A stretch of 64,000 nt of DNA, from the NCBI RefSeq assembly GCF_003116035.1, contig NZ_LGQW01000015.1:713133-777132 (forward strand), in the 5' to 3' direction. The notes beneath the pieces are model-generated. The model searched no databases and had not been told where the DNA came from. It worked only from the letters and a program-made list of their open reading frames with translations. The first letter of the stretch is position 1. Each line of letters begins with the position of its first letter. The DNA comes from Azospirillum sp. TSH64. GTDB lineage: Bacteria > Pseudomonadota > Alphaproteobacteria > Azospirillales > Azospirillaceae. The translations under genes were made by a program, and so were the position numbers. Shown here in pieces: positions 29,561-37,562 of the stretch.

Positions 29561-31768
29561 TCAGGAGGCGGTTTCAAGAGCGCGGGGGCGCGCCGGCTCG
29601 GGCGTTTTCGGGGGTGCGGACGGGCCGGTGATCAGGCGGGTGCCCTGGCGCAGCGTCAGGTAGGCCCAGAACCACTCCAGAGCGACGCCGATGCGGTTGC
29701 GCATGCCCGACAGGAACAGCACATGCACCGCGCCCCACAGCCACCACGCGGCCGCTCCCGTCAGACGCAGCCGGCCGAAGTCGGCGACCGCCGCCTTGCG
29801 CCCGATGGTCGCCAGACTGCCGGCGTGGCGGTAGCGGAACGGGCCGGGGGCCGTCCGTCCGGCGATGCGCGCGGCGATCACCGCGGCGACGTGGATGCCG
29901 CCCTGCTTGGCCGCCGGGGCGAGGCCGGGGACCGGCTGGCCGTCCCAGCCGTCGGACGCTGCGGTGTCGCCTATCGCGAAGACGTTCGGCAGACCGGTGA
30001 CCGAGAGGTCCGGCCCTACCTTGACCCGGCCCGCGCTGTCGGCGGGCGCGCCCAGCCATTGCGCGGCCGGTGAGGCCATGACTCCGGCCGCCCAGAACAC
30101 GGTGCGCGCCGGGATGCGCCGGCCCGACACCGTGACGCCTAGGGCTTCCACCGTCTCCACGCGGCTGCCGGTCATGACGCGCACCCCAAGCGCTTCCAGG
30201 GACGCTGCGGCGCTGGCCGACAGCGGTTCGGGGAAGGTGGGCAGGACGCGGGGGCCGGATTGAACCAGCAGGATCTGCGCCTCGGCCGGATCGATGGCGC
30301 GGAACTCGCCGGCCAGCCCGTGGCGGGCCAGTTCGGCGATGGCGCCGGCCAACTCGACGCCGGTCGGGCCGCCGCCGACGATCACGAAGGTCAGGTGGGC
30401 GCGGCGCAACTCGGGATCGGTGGCGTTCTCCGCCTCCTCGAAGGCGAGCAGCAGGCGGCGACGGATTTCGGTGGCGTCCTCGACCTTCTTCAGGCCGGGA
30501 GCGAAAGGCTCCCACTCCTCGCGGCCGAAATAGCCGTGACGGGCGCCTGTCGCGAGCACGAGTTGATCGTAGGGCACGCGGCGCCCATCCTCCAGCAGGA
30601 CGGACTGCTCCGAGGTGTCCACCCCGGACACGTCGCCCAGCAGGACGCGGGCGTTGGGCTGGTCGCGCAGCAGGCTGCGGATCGGCGTGGCGATGTCGGC
30701 CGGCGACAGGCTGGCGGTCGCCACCTGATAGAGCAGTGGCTGAAACAGGTGGTGGTTGCGCCGGTCGATCAGCGTGACGCGGCACGCCGTCCGCGCCAGT
30801 CCGCGCACCGCCGCCAGCCCTCCGAAGCCGCCACCGACCACCACCACGTGCGGCGCGTTCTCCGGCAGTGCCGGCGCCATGCCGGCCAGCCGCGGGAAAC
30901 GGCTGCGCACGATCCCGGCGATGACGCGGTCCAGCGACAGCGGGCCGGGGCCGCGGGCGACGATGAGGCCCAGCAGCATCAGCCAATAGAGGTGGTCGAC
31001 GTGGTGCAGGTAGGTGGCGTCGATGACCAGCGTCATGCCGATCAACGGCAGTGCGGCGAGGCGTGTACCCAGCCCGATCACCAGCAGCACCGGGCACGTC
31101 AGCTCGAACGCGGTGGAGACGACCGCGGCCAGTTCTGGCGACAGCAGCGGCACCGAATACTCGGACTGGAACAGCAGGACCGTCGTCTCGAAATCGGCGA
31201 TCTTCGTCAGGCCGGAGCGGAAGAACACCCCGGCGATCCAGCACCGGACGAGAAGCTGCACCAACGGGCCGGCGTACCGCGTCAACCCAGCCAGCAACCG
31301 CGCCGTGGTCTGCGCAAAGGGCAGGGCGCTGCCCGGCAGCCCGCGCACCAGGCGCCGGTCGAGCGACAGCGGCCCGGCGCCCAGGACGACGTACCAGACC
31401 AGCAGCACGGCCTGGAACAGGTGCTGGTCGAGCGCCAGATAGGCGTACTGCGTGACCAGCGCCAGGGCCAGCAGCGGCAGCGCTGCGGCGCGGGTGGCGA
31501 GGCCGAGCGCCAGCAGCGGCGGGCCGATCAATTCGACCGCCGCGCCGAGCACGGCAGCGGTCGCCGGGTCGAGCCAGGACACCGGGTATTCGGTGCGGGC
31601 GAGGAACAGCGCCTGCTCCCAGTCGTGCAGCTTGACGATGCCCGACACCCAGAAGGTCTGGGCCAGCCACAGGCGGATGAGCAGGTCGAGCGCCGGCCAT
31701 GCCGCCCGTTGCGCGACGCGCAGCAGGTCGAGCGCGCGCTCGGCGCGATGCAGGGTTCGGTCAATCAT
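29561..31768 (-). CDS. DoxX-DoxX-NDH2 fusion: membrane-anchored FAD NADH:quinone oxidoreductase-like protein
   Basis: A 735-residue protein fusing two DoxX membrane domains (about 25-150 and 165-295; each with a SGxxKLxDW/F motif and about four hydrophobic segments) to a type-II NADH dehydrogenase-like flavoprotein (about 308-720). The flavoprotein has two dinucleotide-binding sites, VVVVGGGFGGLAAVRGLA near 310 and FVIVGGGPTGVELAGAIAEL near 463, and the FAD motif VFAIGDTAA. NDH-2 enzymes pass electrons from NAD(P)H to quinone, and DoxX domains are linked to quinone-dependent membrane redox, so the fusion probably reduces quinone with DoxX as anchor or partner. The second DoxX closely resembles bufD of the neighbouring operon. 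Its start overlaps the upstream VOC gene by 8 bases. Confidence 0.92.
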   Translation of the reverse strand: MIDRTLHRAERALDLLRVAQRAAWPALDLLIRLWLAQTFWVSGIVKLHDWEQALFLARTEYPVSWLDPATAAVLGAAVELIGPPLLALGLATRAAALPLLALALVTQYAYLALDQHLFQAVLLVWYVVLGAGPLSLDRRLVRGLPGSALPFAQTTARLLAGLTRYAGPLVQLLVRCWIAGVFFRSGLTKIADFETTVLLFQSEYSVPLLSPELAAVVSTAFELTCPVLLVIGLGTRLAALPLIGMTLVIDATYLHHVDHLYWLMLLGLIVARGPGPLSLDRVIAGIVRSRFPRLAGMAPALPENAPHVVVVGGGFGGLAAVRGLARTACRVTLIDRRNHHLFQPLLYQVATASLSPADIATPIRSLLRDQPNARVLLGDVSGVDTSEQSVLLEDGRRVPYDQLVLATGARHGYFGREEWEPFAPGLKKVEDATEIRRRLLLAFEEAENATDPELRRAHLTFVIVGGGPTGVELAGAIAELARHGLAGEFRAIDPAEAQILLVQSGPRVLPTFPEPLSASAAASLEALGVRVMTGSRVETVEALGVTVSGRRIPARTVFWAAGVMASPAAQWLGAPADSAGRVKVGPDLSVTGLPNVFAIGDTAASDGWDGQPVPGLAPAAKQGGIHVAAVIAARIAGRTAPGPFRYRHAGSLATIGRKAAVADFGRLRLTGAAAWWLWGAVHVLFLSGMRNRIGVALEWFWAYLTLRQGTRLITGPSAPPKTPEPARPRALETAS

Positions 31769-32792
31769 GGGCGTGGTCCTGTCGCGAGGGTTGGGCGAGG
31801 ACGAAGGCGTGTCCGTCCGGGTCGCGGGCCATCAGCGCCCGTCCGAGGCCAAGGTTGCGGTCCGGCAGGACGACGATCTCCGGCGACACCAAGCGGTGCC
31901 GTGCGGCGTCGGCCGGGGTGAGGTCGTCGGTGAGCAGCGTGACCTGCTCGTGCCAGAGGTCGTTGGCGCGGGTGTCGGCGGGGGCCAGGCGGCCATCGCG
32001 CGGCGTCAGATATTCCAGCAATTCGATGCCCGGCCCGGAGGCGGCGCGCAGCGTGGTGATGCGCAGCCGCGCGCCGAAGACGTTGTTCAGGTGCTCCTGC
32101 TCGGTCCCGTAATTTTCCGCACCGCCCGCCACCCGCAGGCCGAGGCGGTCGCGGTAGAGGGCAAGGCTGGCATCGGTGTCGGCGACCACGATGGCGGTGT
32201 GGTCGATGCCGAGGAACAGGCGGTCATCGGCACGGTGCCACTTCGAATCGCCCTTGCCGGGCGGGAATTGCAAGATCTCCAGCGGGTTGCCGTCCGGGTC
32301 CTTGAAATAGAAGGCGCGGATGCCCCCAGCGTTTGGGTTCCAGTCCGGCAGGGTCTGCGGGCCGGTGGAGGCGTGCCTCGCCTTTGCGGCACGCAGCCGC
32401 GCGTAGGCCCGATCCATGTCGCTGACGATGATGGCGACATGCTGGAACCAGCGGTCGTTGCTGCGGGAGTCCGCCGGGATCGGCCGGCCCTCGGGGGCAA
32501 GGTACTGGATCAGTTCCACCGCCTCGTCGCCCAGAGCCATGCGAACCACGCGGATGCGCGCGCCAAAGACGCCGGTCAGCGCCTCGTACTCAGGACCCGC
32601 CATCTCCACATCGGAAACGGGGCGGAAGTCGAGCGCGCCGCGGTAGAACGCCAGCGCCCGGTCCATATCGGACACAGTGATGCCGACGGAATCCACCGCC
32701 CGCACCGTCTGCGCCATGGCGGCTGCGCTCAGCATCAGCACGGCGAAGCCGGCCAGGACGATAATGGGGAGGATGGAGCGGGAGGGAGTCAT
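31761..32792 (-). CDS. Exported two-domain VOC (glyoxalase/dioxygenase-fold) protein
   Basis: A 343-residue protein with an N-terminal signal or anchor (ILPIIVLAGFAVLMLSAAAM) and two VOC domains. The first has VGITVSDMDRALAFYRGALD and HVAIIVSDMDRAYARL, ending in FYFKDPDGNPLEILQFPPGK. The second has IDHTAIVVADTDASLALYRD and ends ALMARDPDGHAFVLAQPS. Metal-ligand type residues (H and E in each half) are present. Substrate unknown; the family includes glyoxalase I, extradiol dioxygenases and fosfomycin-resistance proteins. Overlaps the fusion gene downstream by 8 bases and the GMC gene upstream by 4, so it is operon-coupled. Confidence 0.85.
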   Translation of the reverse strand: MTPSRSILPIIVLAGFAVLMLSAAAMAQTVRAVDSVGITVSDMDRALAFYRGALDFRPVSDVEMAGPEYEALTGVFGARIRVVRMALGDEAVELIQYLAPEGRPIPADSRSNDRWFQHVAIIVSDMDRAYARLRAAKARHASTGPQTLPDWNPNAGGIRAFYFKDPDGNPLEILQFPPGKGDSKWHRADDRLFLGIDHTAIVVADTDASLALYRDRLGLRVAGGAENYGTEQEHLNNVFGARLRITTLRAASGPGIELLEYLTPRDGRLAPADTRANDLWHEQVTLLTDDLTPADAARHRLVSPEIVVLPDRNLGLGRALMARDPDGHAFVLAQPSRQDHAHD

Positions 32793-34351
32793 GCCGCACC
32801 TCCCGCCGCCCCGAGGCGCTCAATCAGGTGGTCGCCGACGCGCAGCGCGTTGGCGATGATGGTCAGCGTCGGGTTCACCGCCGCGCTGGAAGGAAAGATG
32901 CTGGCGTCCGCCACGTACAGATTGTCCACCTCGTGCGCCTTGCAGTTCACGTCTAGCGCCGAGGTCTTCGGGTCGTGGCCGAAGCGGATGGTCCCGTTCT
33001 GGTGGCCGGTGCCGGCGATGGGGATGCGCTTGCCGAAATAAGCCTCGCGAGGGATCAGGGTGCGCTCACAGCCGATGCGGGCCAGGAGACCCTTCAGCTT
33101 GGCGACCAGCCGTTCATGTGCCTCGACGTTGTTCGGCGTGTAGCGCAGGGTGATGCGGCCGTCTCGCCCGACCTCCACCCGGTTGTCGGGATCGGGCAGA
33201 TCCTCCGACGTCAGCCAGAAGTCGAGCGCGCGCCTTGCCAGCGTGTCGGCGGCAAAACCCGGCAGCAGTCCGCCGCTTTCGGCGGCGAACATGGCGGCGT
33301 CGGTCTTGCCGAGCATCTGGATATGGCCAAGCGGATGGTCCCAGTCGTCCGCCCCGAAATAGAAGTCGTTGAGTCCCAGCGTCTTCTGGAAACGCGTCGG
33401 ATTGGGGCGGCGCGACACGGCGACGAGGGCCGAATTCAGGTGGCACATGTAATGCCGCCCGACCACGCCCGAGCCGTTGGCGAGCCCGTCCGGATGCCGG
33501 TCGTTGGCCGAGCGCAGCAGCAGCGCGGCGGAGTTGATGGCTCCGCAGGAGACGACGACGAGATCGCCACGGTAGGTCTCGGCCATGCCGTGCCGGCGGA
33601 CCGCCACGCCGGTGACGGTGCGTCCCGAGGAGTCGGTTTCCAGCCGTTCCACATAGGCGCCGGTGAGCAGTGTGACGTTGGGATGCTCGACCGCCGGAGC
33701 GACGCAGGTGACATGCGCGTCCGCCTTGGCTTGCACCAGGCATGGAAAACCGTCGCAGGTGGAGCAGCGCAGGCAGGCGCTGCGATGCGGCTGCGCTTCG
33801 TCCAGGCGGATGCCGACGGGCAGCGGGAACGGCCGGTGTCCGGCGCGCATCAGGTCGTCGGACAGTTCCTGGATGCGGGGCTCGTGGCTGACCGGTGGGT
33901 GGGGGTAAGGATCGGCGCAGGGCGGCTCGGTCGGATCGCTGCCGCGCAGGCCATGCACGCCGTAGAGCCGTTCGGCCCTGATGTAGTAGGGCGCCAGGTC
34001 GGCGTAGCCGATCGGCCAGGGCGGCGAGATCCCGCCCCTGTGGTGCAGCGTGCCGAAATCCCGCTCGCGCAGGCGCAGCAGCACGGCGCCGTAGAATTTG
34101 GTGTTGCCGCCGACACAGTAATGGATGCCGGGATGGAAGGGGCGGCCGTCCTTGTCGAGCCAGGTCTCGTCCGCCTTGTACTTGCCGTCCACCACGACGG
34201 CTCTGGAATCCCAGTTATCGCGCTCGCGCGGCAGATAGTCGCCGCGTTCCAGCAGCAGGATGCGCTTGCCGGTGGGCGCCAGATGGTGGGCCAGTGTGCC
34301 GCCCCCCGCCCCGGTGCCGACGATGATGACGTCGTAGCGCTCAGTGGACAT
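32789..34351 (-). CDS. GMC family FAD-dependent oxidoreductase
   Basis: A 520-residue flavoprotein. The N-terminal Rossmann motif is DVIIVGTGAGGGTLAHHLAP; the GMC pattern includes HYCVGGNTKFYGAVLLRLRE, VVVSCGAINSAALLLRSAND and a C-terminal HQNGTIRFGHDPKTSALDVN with a following ADASIFPSSAAVNPTLTIIA. It resembles GMC oxidoreductases acting on sugars or alcohols (glucose/choline dehydrogenase group) and has the catalytic-His context in the C-terminal segment. A cysteine cluster (SACLRCSTCDGFPC, about 193-206) is unusual for GMC proteins and may bind metal or FeS. Start follows GGAGGACATCC. It overlaps the aquaporin gene by 11 bases. Confidence 0.9.
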   Translation of the reverse strand: MSTERYDVIIVGTGAGGGTLAHHLAPTGKRILLLERGDYLPRERDNWDSRAVVVDGKYKADETWLDKDGRPFHPGIHYCVGGNTKFYGAVLLRLRERDFGTLHHRGGISPPWPIGYADLAPYYIRAERLYGVHGLRGSDPTEPPCADPYPHPPVSHEPRIQELSDDLMRAGHRPFPLPVGIRLDEAQPHRSACLRCSTCDGFPCLVQAKADAHVTCVAPAVEHPNVTLLTGAYVERLETDSSGRTVTGVAVRRHGMAETYRGDLVVVSCGAINSAALLLRSANDRHPDGLANGSGVVGRHYMCHLNSALVAVSRRPNPTRFQKTLGLNDFYFGADDWDHPLGHIQMLGKTDAAMFAAESGGLLPGFAADTLARRALDFWLTSEDLPDPDNRVEVGRDGRITLRYTPNNVEAHERLVAKLKGLLARIGCERTLIPREAYFGKRIPIAGTGHQNGTIRFGHDPKTSALDVNCKAHEVDNLYVADASIFPSSAAVNPTLTIIANALRVGDHLIERLGAAGGAA

Positions 34352-35150
34352 GGATGTCCTCCATGGAGTGGGCCGCCGCGCCGGGATGGCCGCAGAAGAT
34401 GCAGGGATGCCGCGGGTCGTGGTCGAGCTTGGCGCAGGCGGCAGGGCGCCCCACCCGCAGATGCGCCTCGGCGGCCAGCAGCATCCCCAGGGGTGGTGCC
34501 ACGGCGTAAATCCAGGCGTGGGTCCACACCCCGCCGGCGACCGCCGAGGCCAGCGTGCGCGCCGGGTTGATGCTCATGCCCGACAGCGGTGCCGCGGCGG
34601 TGATGAAGAACGCCACCAGTGCTCCGGCGCACAGCCCGGTCAGGCGCATCCGGCGCGTGTCGCCGGAGATGGCCAGCACCGTCGACATCAGGACGAAAGC
34701 CATCGCCGCTTCGACGGTGAAGGCCGCTGCCGGACCGGCAGGGCCCGGTACCGTGGCGATGGCGGAGAGTGGCGGCAGCGTGAACCGCTCACCCAGCAAC
34801 CCCGCCACCAGCAGCGCGCCGGTGATGCCTCCCAGGCACTGGAAGACCACGTAGAAGGCCGCGTCGGCCGCGGTGATCTTGCCCAGACGCAGGAAGGCCA
34901 GCGTGACGGCCGGGTTGATGTGCGCTCCCGACCGCCGGCCCATGGGGGAGTGGATGATCGCCACCGCCGTCAGGCCCATGGCTGCCCCCATCAGCGCACG
35001 CCGGCCAAATGCCGACGGCAGCGCATGGCGGACCGGCGAGGCGGGGTGCTCCAGCAGCGTGGCGACGAGACCGGCGGACAGCATGAAGAGACCAACCCCG
35101 ATCGCCTCCATGAGGTACTCCGGCCAGTGCGCGCGAAGGGTGTGCGGCAT
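34341..35150 (-). CDS. MIP/aquaporin family channel with Cys/His-rich tail
   Basis: A 269-residue channel with six membrane segments and two NPA motifs, HINPAVT (about residue 78) and SINPART (about 193), as in aquaporins and glyceroporins. The C-terminal 40 residues are odd: CAKLDHDPRHPCIFCGHPG, then HSMEDIHVH, rich in Cys and His and suited to metal binding. The function is probably water or small-solute flow; the tail suggests metal sensing or a link to the adjacent metal-buffering operon. Starts 3 bases after the SDR gene end and overlaps the GMC gene by 11 bases. Confidence 0.92.
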   Translation of the reverse strand: MPHTLRAHWPEYLMEAIGVGLFMLSAGLVATLLEHPASPVRHALPSAFGRRALMGAAMGLTAVAIIHSPMGRRSGAHINPAVTLAFLRLGKITAADAAFYVVFQCLGGITGALLVAGLLGERFTLPPLSAIATVPGPAGPAAAFTVEAAMAFVLMSTVLAISGDTRRMRLTGLCAGALVAFFITAAAPLSGMSINPARTLASAVAGGVWTHAWIYAVAPPLGMLLAAEAHLRVGRPAACAKLDHDPRHPCIFCGHPGAAAHSMEDIHVH

Positions 35151-35153
35151 CGC

Positions 35154-36002
35154 TCAGCCTCCGGACTCGAAGCCGGGGTAGAGCGTCATGCCCCCGTCCA
35201 CGAACAGCGTCGTGCCGGTGATGTAGTCGGCGGCATCCGACGCCAGCCATGCCGCCGCCGCCGCGATGTCCTCCGGCTCGCCGATGCGCTTGTAGGGGAC
35301 GAGCTTCAGGAGCGACGCGTAGGCTTCCGGTGTCTCCCAGGCCTCGCGGTTGATCGGCGTGCGGATGGCGCCGGGAGCGATGCCGACGACGCGGATGCGG
35401 TCGGCCGCCAATTCCTGCGCCAGGGTTTTCATCATCAGCATGACGCCGCCCTTCGAAGCCGCGTAATTGACGTGCCCGGCCCATGGGATAATCTCGTGCA
35501 CCGAGCTGACACAGATGATCTTGCCGAGCGCGCGCGAGACCTCCGGGCGTGGCCCGCGCCGCTTGAACTCGCGCACGGCTGCGCGGGCGCAGAGAAACTG
35601 GCCGGTGAGGTTCACGCCGATCACCCGGTTCCACTGCTCCAGCGTCATCGTCTCGACCGGTGCGTCCTGTTGCAGGCCGGCGTTGTTGACCAGGATGTCC
35701 AGCGTGCCGAATGCGGTGATGGTGTGGGCGAACATCGCCTCGACCTCGTCCTCGCGCGAAACATCGGCCTTCACCGTGACGGCGCGCACGCCGAGGTCGC
35801 GGAATTCGGCCGCGGCCGCCTCGGCGGCGGCCTCCCCACGGGTGTAGTTGAGCGCGACGTCGGCGCCGGCCTCCGCCAGGGCACGCGCTATTGCGCGTCC
35901 GATTCCCGAACTGGACCCGGTCACCAAGGCCCGCTGACCGTACAGTGGACGCGCGTCTCCTCTCGCCGGCCCATGCCCGGGCCGCCCGAAATTGCCTTCC
36001 AT
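35154..36002 (-). CDS. SDR family dehydrogenase, glucose 1-dehydrogenase-like
   Basis: A 282-residue short-chain dehydrogenase, first gene of the seven-gene operon. Cofactor motif ALVTGSSSGIGRAIARALAE, NNAG at LVNNAGLQQD, catalytic Ser in CVSSVHEII, and Y-x3-K in NYAASKGGV are all intact; the end is ITGTTLFVDGGMTLYPGF. It resembles glucose 1-dehydrogenase-type SDRs, consistent with two glucosidases downstream. Start ATG 36002 follows AGGAGGTCAGTC; a longer frame reaches 36032. The promoter region carries the same composite LysR-type site as bufA. Confidence 0.92.
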   Translation of the reverse strand: MEGNFGRPGHGPARGDARPLYGQRALVTGSSSGIGRAIARALAEAGADVALNYTRGEAAAEAAAAEFRDLGVRAVTVKADVSREDEVEAMFAHTITAFGTLDILVNNAGLQQDAPVETMTLEQWNRVIGVNLTGQFLCARAAVREFKRRGPRPEVSRALGKIICVSSVHEIIPWAGHVNYAASKGGVMLMMKTLAQELAADRIRVVGIAPGAIRTPINREAWETPEAYASLLKLVPYKRIGEPEDIAAAAAWLASDAADYITGTTLFVDGGMTLYPGFESGG

Positions 36003-36105
36003 GACTGACCTCCTGTATGAACGGTGGCGCACGGCCCGGATGTCACGGGGGCGGTTCGCGCCGTCTTTCGCATTTCGGAGCCTAAGTGCCCCGGCCTGCG
36101 GTTGT

Positions 36106-36146
36106 GAAATGCCCGATGTCTTTGGTCTCCATAGCGGCCGGCTATG
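36106..36146 (-). promoter_or_regulatory. Composite LysR-type operator upstream of the SDR-led operon
   Basis: Plus-strand reading GAAATGCC (36106-36113), 16 bases, then CATAGCGGCCGGCTATG (36130-36146). Both blocks and the spacing match the site upstream of bufA exactly, and four of the five central spacer bases also match. It lies about 100-145 bases before the SDR start. This is strong internal evidence for co-regulation of the two operons. Confidence 0.8.
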
Positions 36147-36154
36147 GCATGCGC

Positions 36155-36328
36155 TCAGGGCAGGAAGTTGACGACGGGTGCCACCGCCACGAGGACAAGG
36201 ATGAGGGTCGCGGCCCGCCGCTCGACCGAGGACCAGCGTGCCCAGTCGCGCAGGAAGCTGCGCAGGGTCTGTCGCAGGCTGAGGGTATGCGCGGTGGACG
36301 GTTCGGTGCGTGCGTTGGCATCGCTCAT
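36155..36328 (-). CDS. Small single-pass membrane protein (57 aa)
   Basis: Minus-strand frame with ATG at 36328 behind AAAGGAGGATGCC. The first 39 residues are polar and basic (TLSLRQTLRSFLRDWARWSS), and the last 16 are hydrophobic (TLILVLVAVAPVVNFL). It resembles the 51-residue protein at 8475-8630 in design. It stops 9 bases upstream of the shared LysR-type dyad, so it is probably a separate transcript preceding the SDR operon. Function unknown. Confidence 0.65.
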   Translation of the reverse strand: MSDANARTEPSTAHTLSLRQTLRSFLRDWARWSSVERRAATLILVLVAVAPVVNFLP

Positions 36329-37062
36329 GGCATCCTCCTTTGAACTACCGGCCCCTGAGTTGCCGGTGATCCGACGCCGTTCATGCTAGAGTCGGGCGGG
36401 CGGTCTTGTTAAATGGCAAGAATTCATCGCTTCGATGCCGGGTGGCTATGGTGCGGCAGCGATGTCCAGGCGCGGCCGCTATCGTATCGATGTCATCAAT
36501 CGATTTCGCTCCGTCGTTCTTCCGGACCTATCGTTCAGTTATAAAGTTGGAAGGCTGAAATTATCTTCTGGACGAGCAGGAAAATCGCAATCAAATGAGT
36601 TCGCCGTGTCGTCACATCGTCTTATCACTATCGCTGCTCTTACCTTCATTTCCTTGGAATCATCAGAAATTTCTCGCAAAAATTGTTTTTTCGCCTTCTG
36701 CGATGAAGTTCCCGGTGCAGCTTGCGGAGACCAAGTCCTCCGTCTGCACCTTCAACAGAGCGACCCTGGACTGGACGGAGCGCTTAGAGGCCGACAAGTA
36801 CGTCGCCCGCCCGGAATCGCTGTACGGCCTTGGTTCGGAGAAGAATGCCAGGGAGTTCCTTGACGTGGCACGCAGCCGGCTGCGGCATGTCGATCATGCC
36901 CTGGGACATGCAGTTGACCTCAGGTATCGGGGACCAACTCCGCTCGCCGCACGGAGCATCGGCATGCGCAAAGATCGGGGAGGGTTGCCCGTCGCCGGGC
37001 GAGCCTCTTTTCGGCATTTGCAGCAAGGAGATGTCGCTTCAGACCGAGATGGCTGGCAGCCG

Positions 37063-37100
37063 CAATTCTCGGTGGCTTCGCGCCCCCGCAACCAACCTTT
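37063..37100 (+). repeat. 38-bp direct repeat, right copy
   Basis: Exact 38-base match, same orientation, to 20906-20943. Thirteen bases after it a plus-strand terminator hairpin begins. Confidence 0.85.
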
Positions 37101-37113
37101 ACCGAACATACCA

Positions 37114-37151
37114 AAGGCCGGCCGCTTTCTCAGCGCCGGCCTTCTGTTTTT
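37114..37151 (+). terminator. Intrinsic terminator
   Basis: AAGGCCGGC (37114-37122), a 12-base loop, GCCGGCCTT (37135-37143), then CTGTTTTT. Perfect 9-bp stem with a T tract. No intact plus-strand gene precedes it, so the gene it served has decayed or is not recognised. Confidence 0.8.
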
Positions 37152-37289
37152 GGGCTCAGCCGAAGGCCGAGAGGCGTCACCAGATCACTCTCCAACTCGA
37201 TCTCGACGACGCTGGTCATCAGCGGTGCTGATGCGCACCGTTACCTGCTCGATCAGCGAACGCAGCCGGTCGAGCGTTTCGATCTGACG
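37150..37289 (-). pseudogene. Probable C-terminal remnant of a large serine recombinase
   Basis: Minus strand: a frame reading QIETLDRLRSLIEQVTVRIS continues, after a one-base frame change, as VVEIELESDLVTPLGL. The pattern LRSLIE-x-V-x-V-R followed by VEIEL-x-x-D-L is the C-terminal end of large serine recombinases. The catalytic domain is absent. Identification rests on a short motif and is tentative. Confidence 0.4.
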
Positions 37290-37562
37290 ATGGGGATGCC
37301 GCGGATCTGGCTATACATCGCGCAGATGCACCCTCAAGTACAACGTCCGGGGCGGAGGCGAATTGGACATCGCGCCAGCTATACCCTCAGCCGAGCAGCA
37401 GTTGCCCCGTTTTGTGACGGGCTTCCAATGATTTGGGTCGGAGGTCATAGCCGGTTTCCGGCGCAGCAGGAGCTATACCTGATCAATACCCAGCGCAACC
37501 AACTGTGCCAGTTCAACGCCTCATCCAGATGTCTTCAACATTCCGCCGGATAACCTCCTATA

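Noticed and set aside
29574..31921. Very long alternative frames (708 and 553 codons) across the DoxX-NDH2 gene
   Set aside because: They are shadows produced by GC-rich codon bias; their translations are Arg/Pro/Gly-rich without domains, whereas the chosen frame has complete family motifs.
36595..37287. A 230-codon plus-strand frame between the repeat copy and the recombinase remnant
   Set aside because: No recognisable domain, poor start site, and it runs through the repeat and the terminator hairpin. It is treated as decayed or non-coding DNA.
37490..37515. A sigma54-like pattern (TGGCAC and TTGC on the minus strand)
   Set aside because: The GG-to-GC spacing is one base too long, and no gene lies at a suitable distance.
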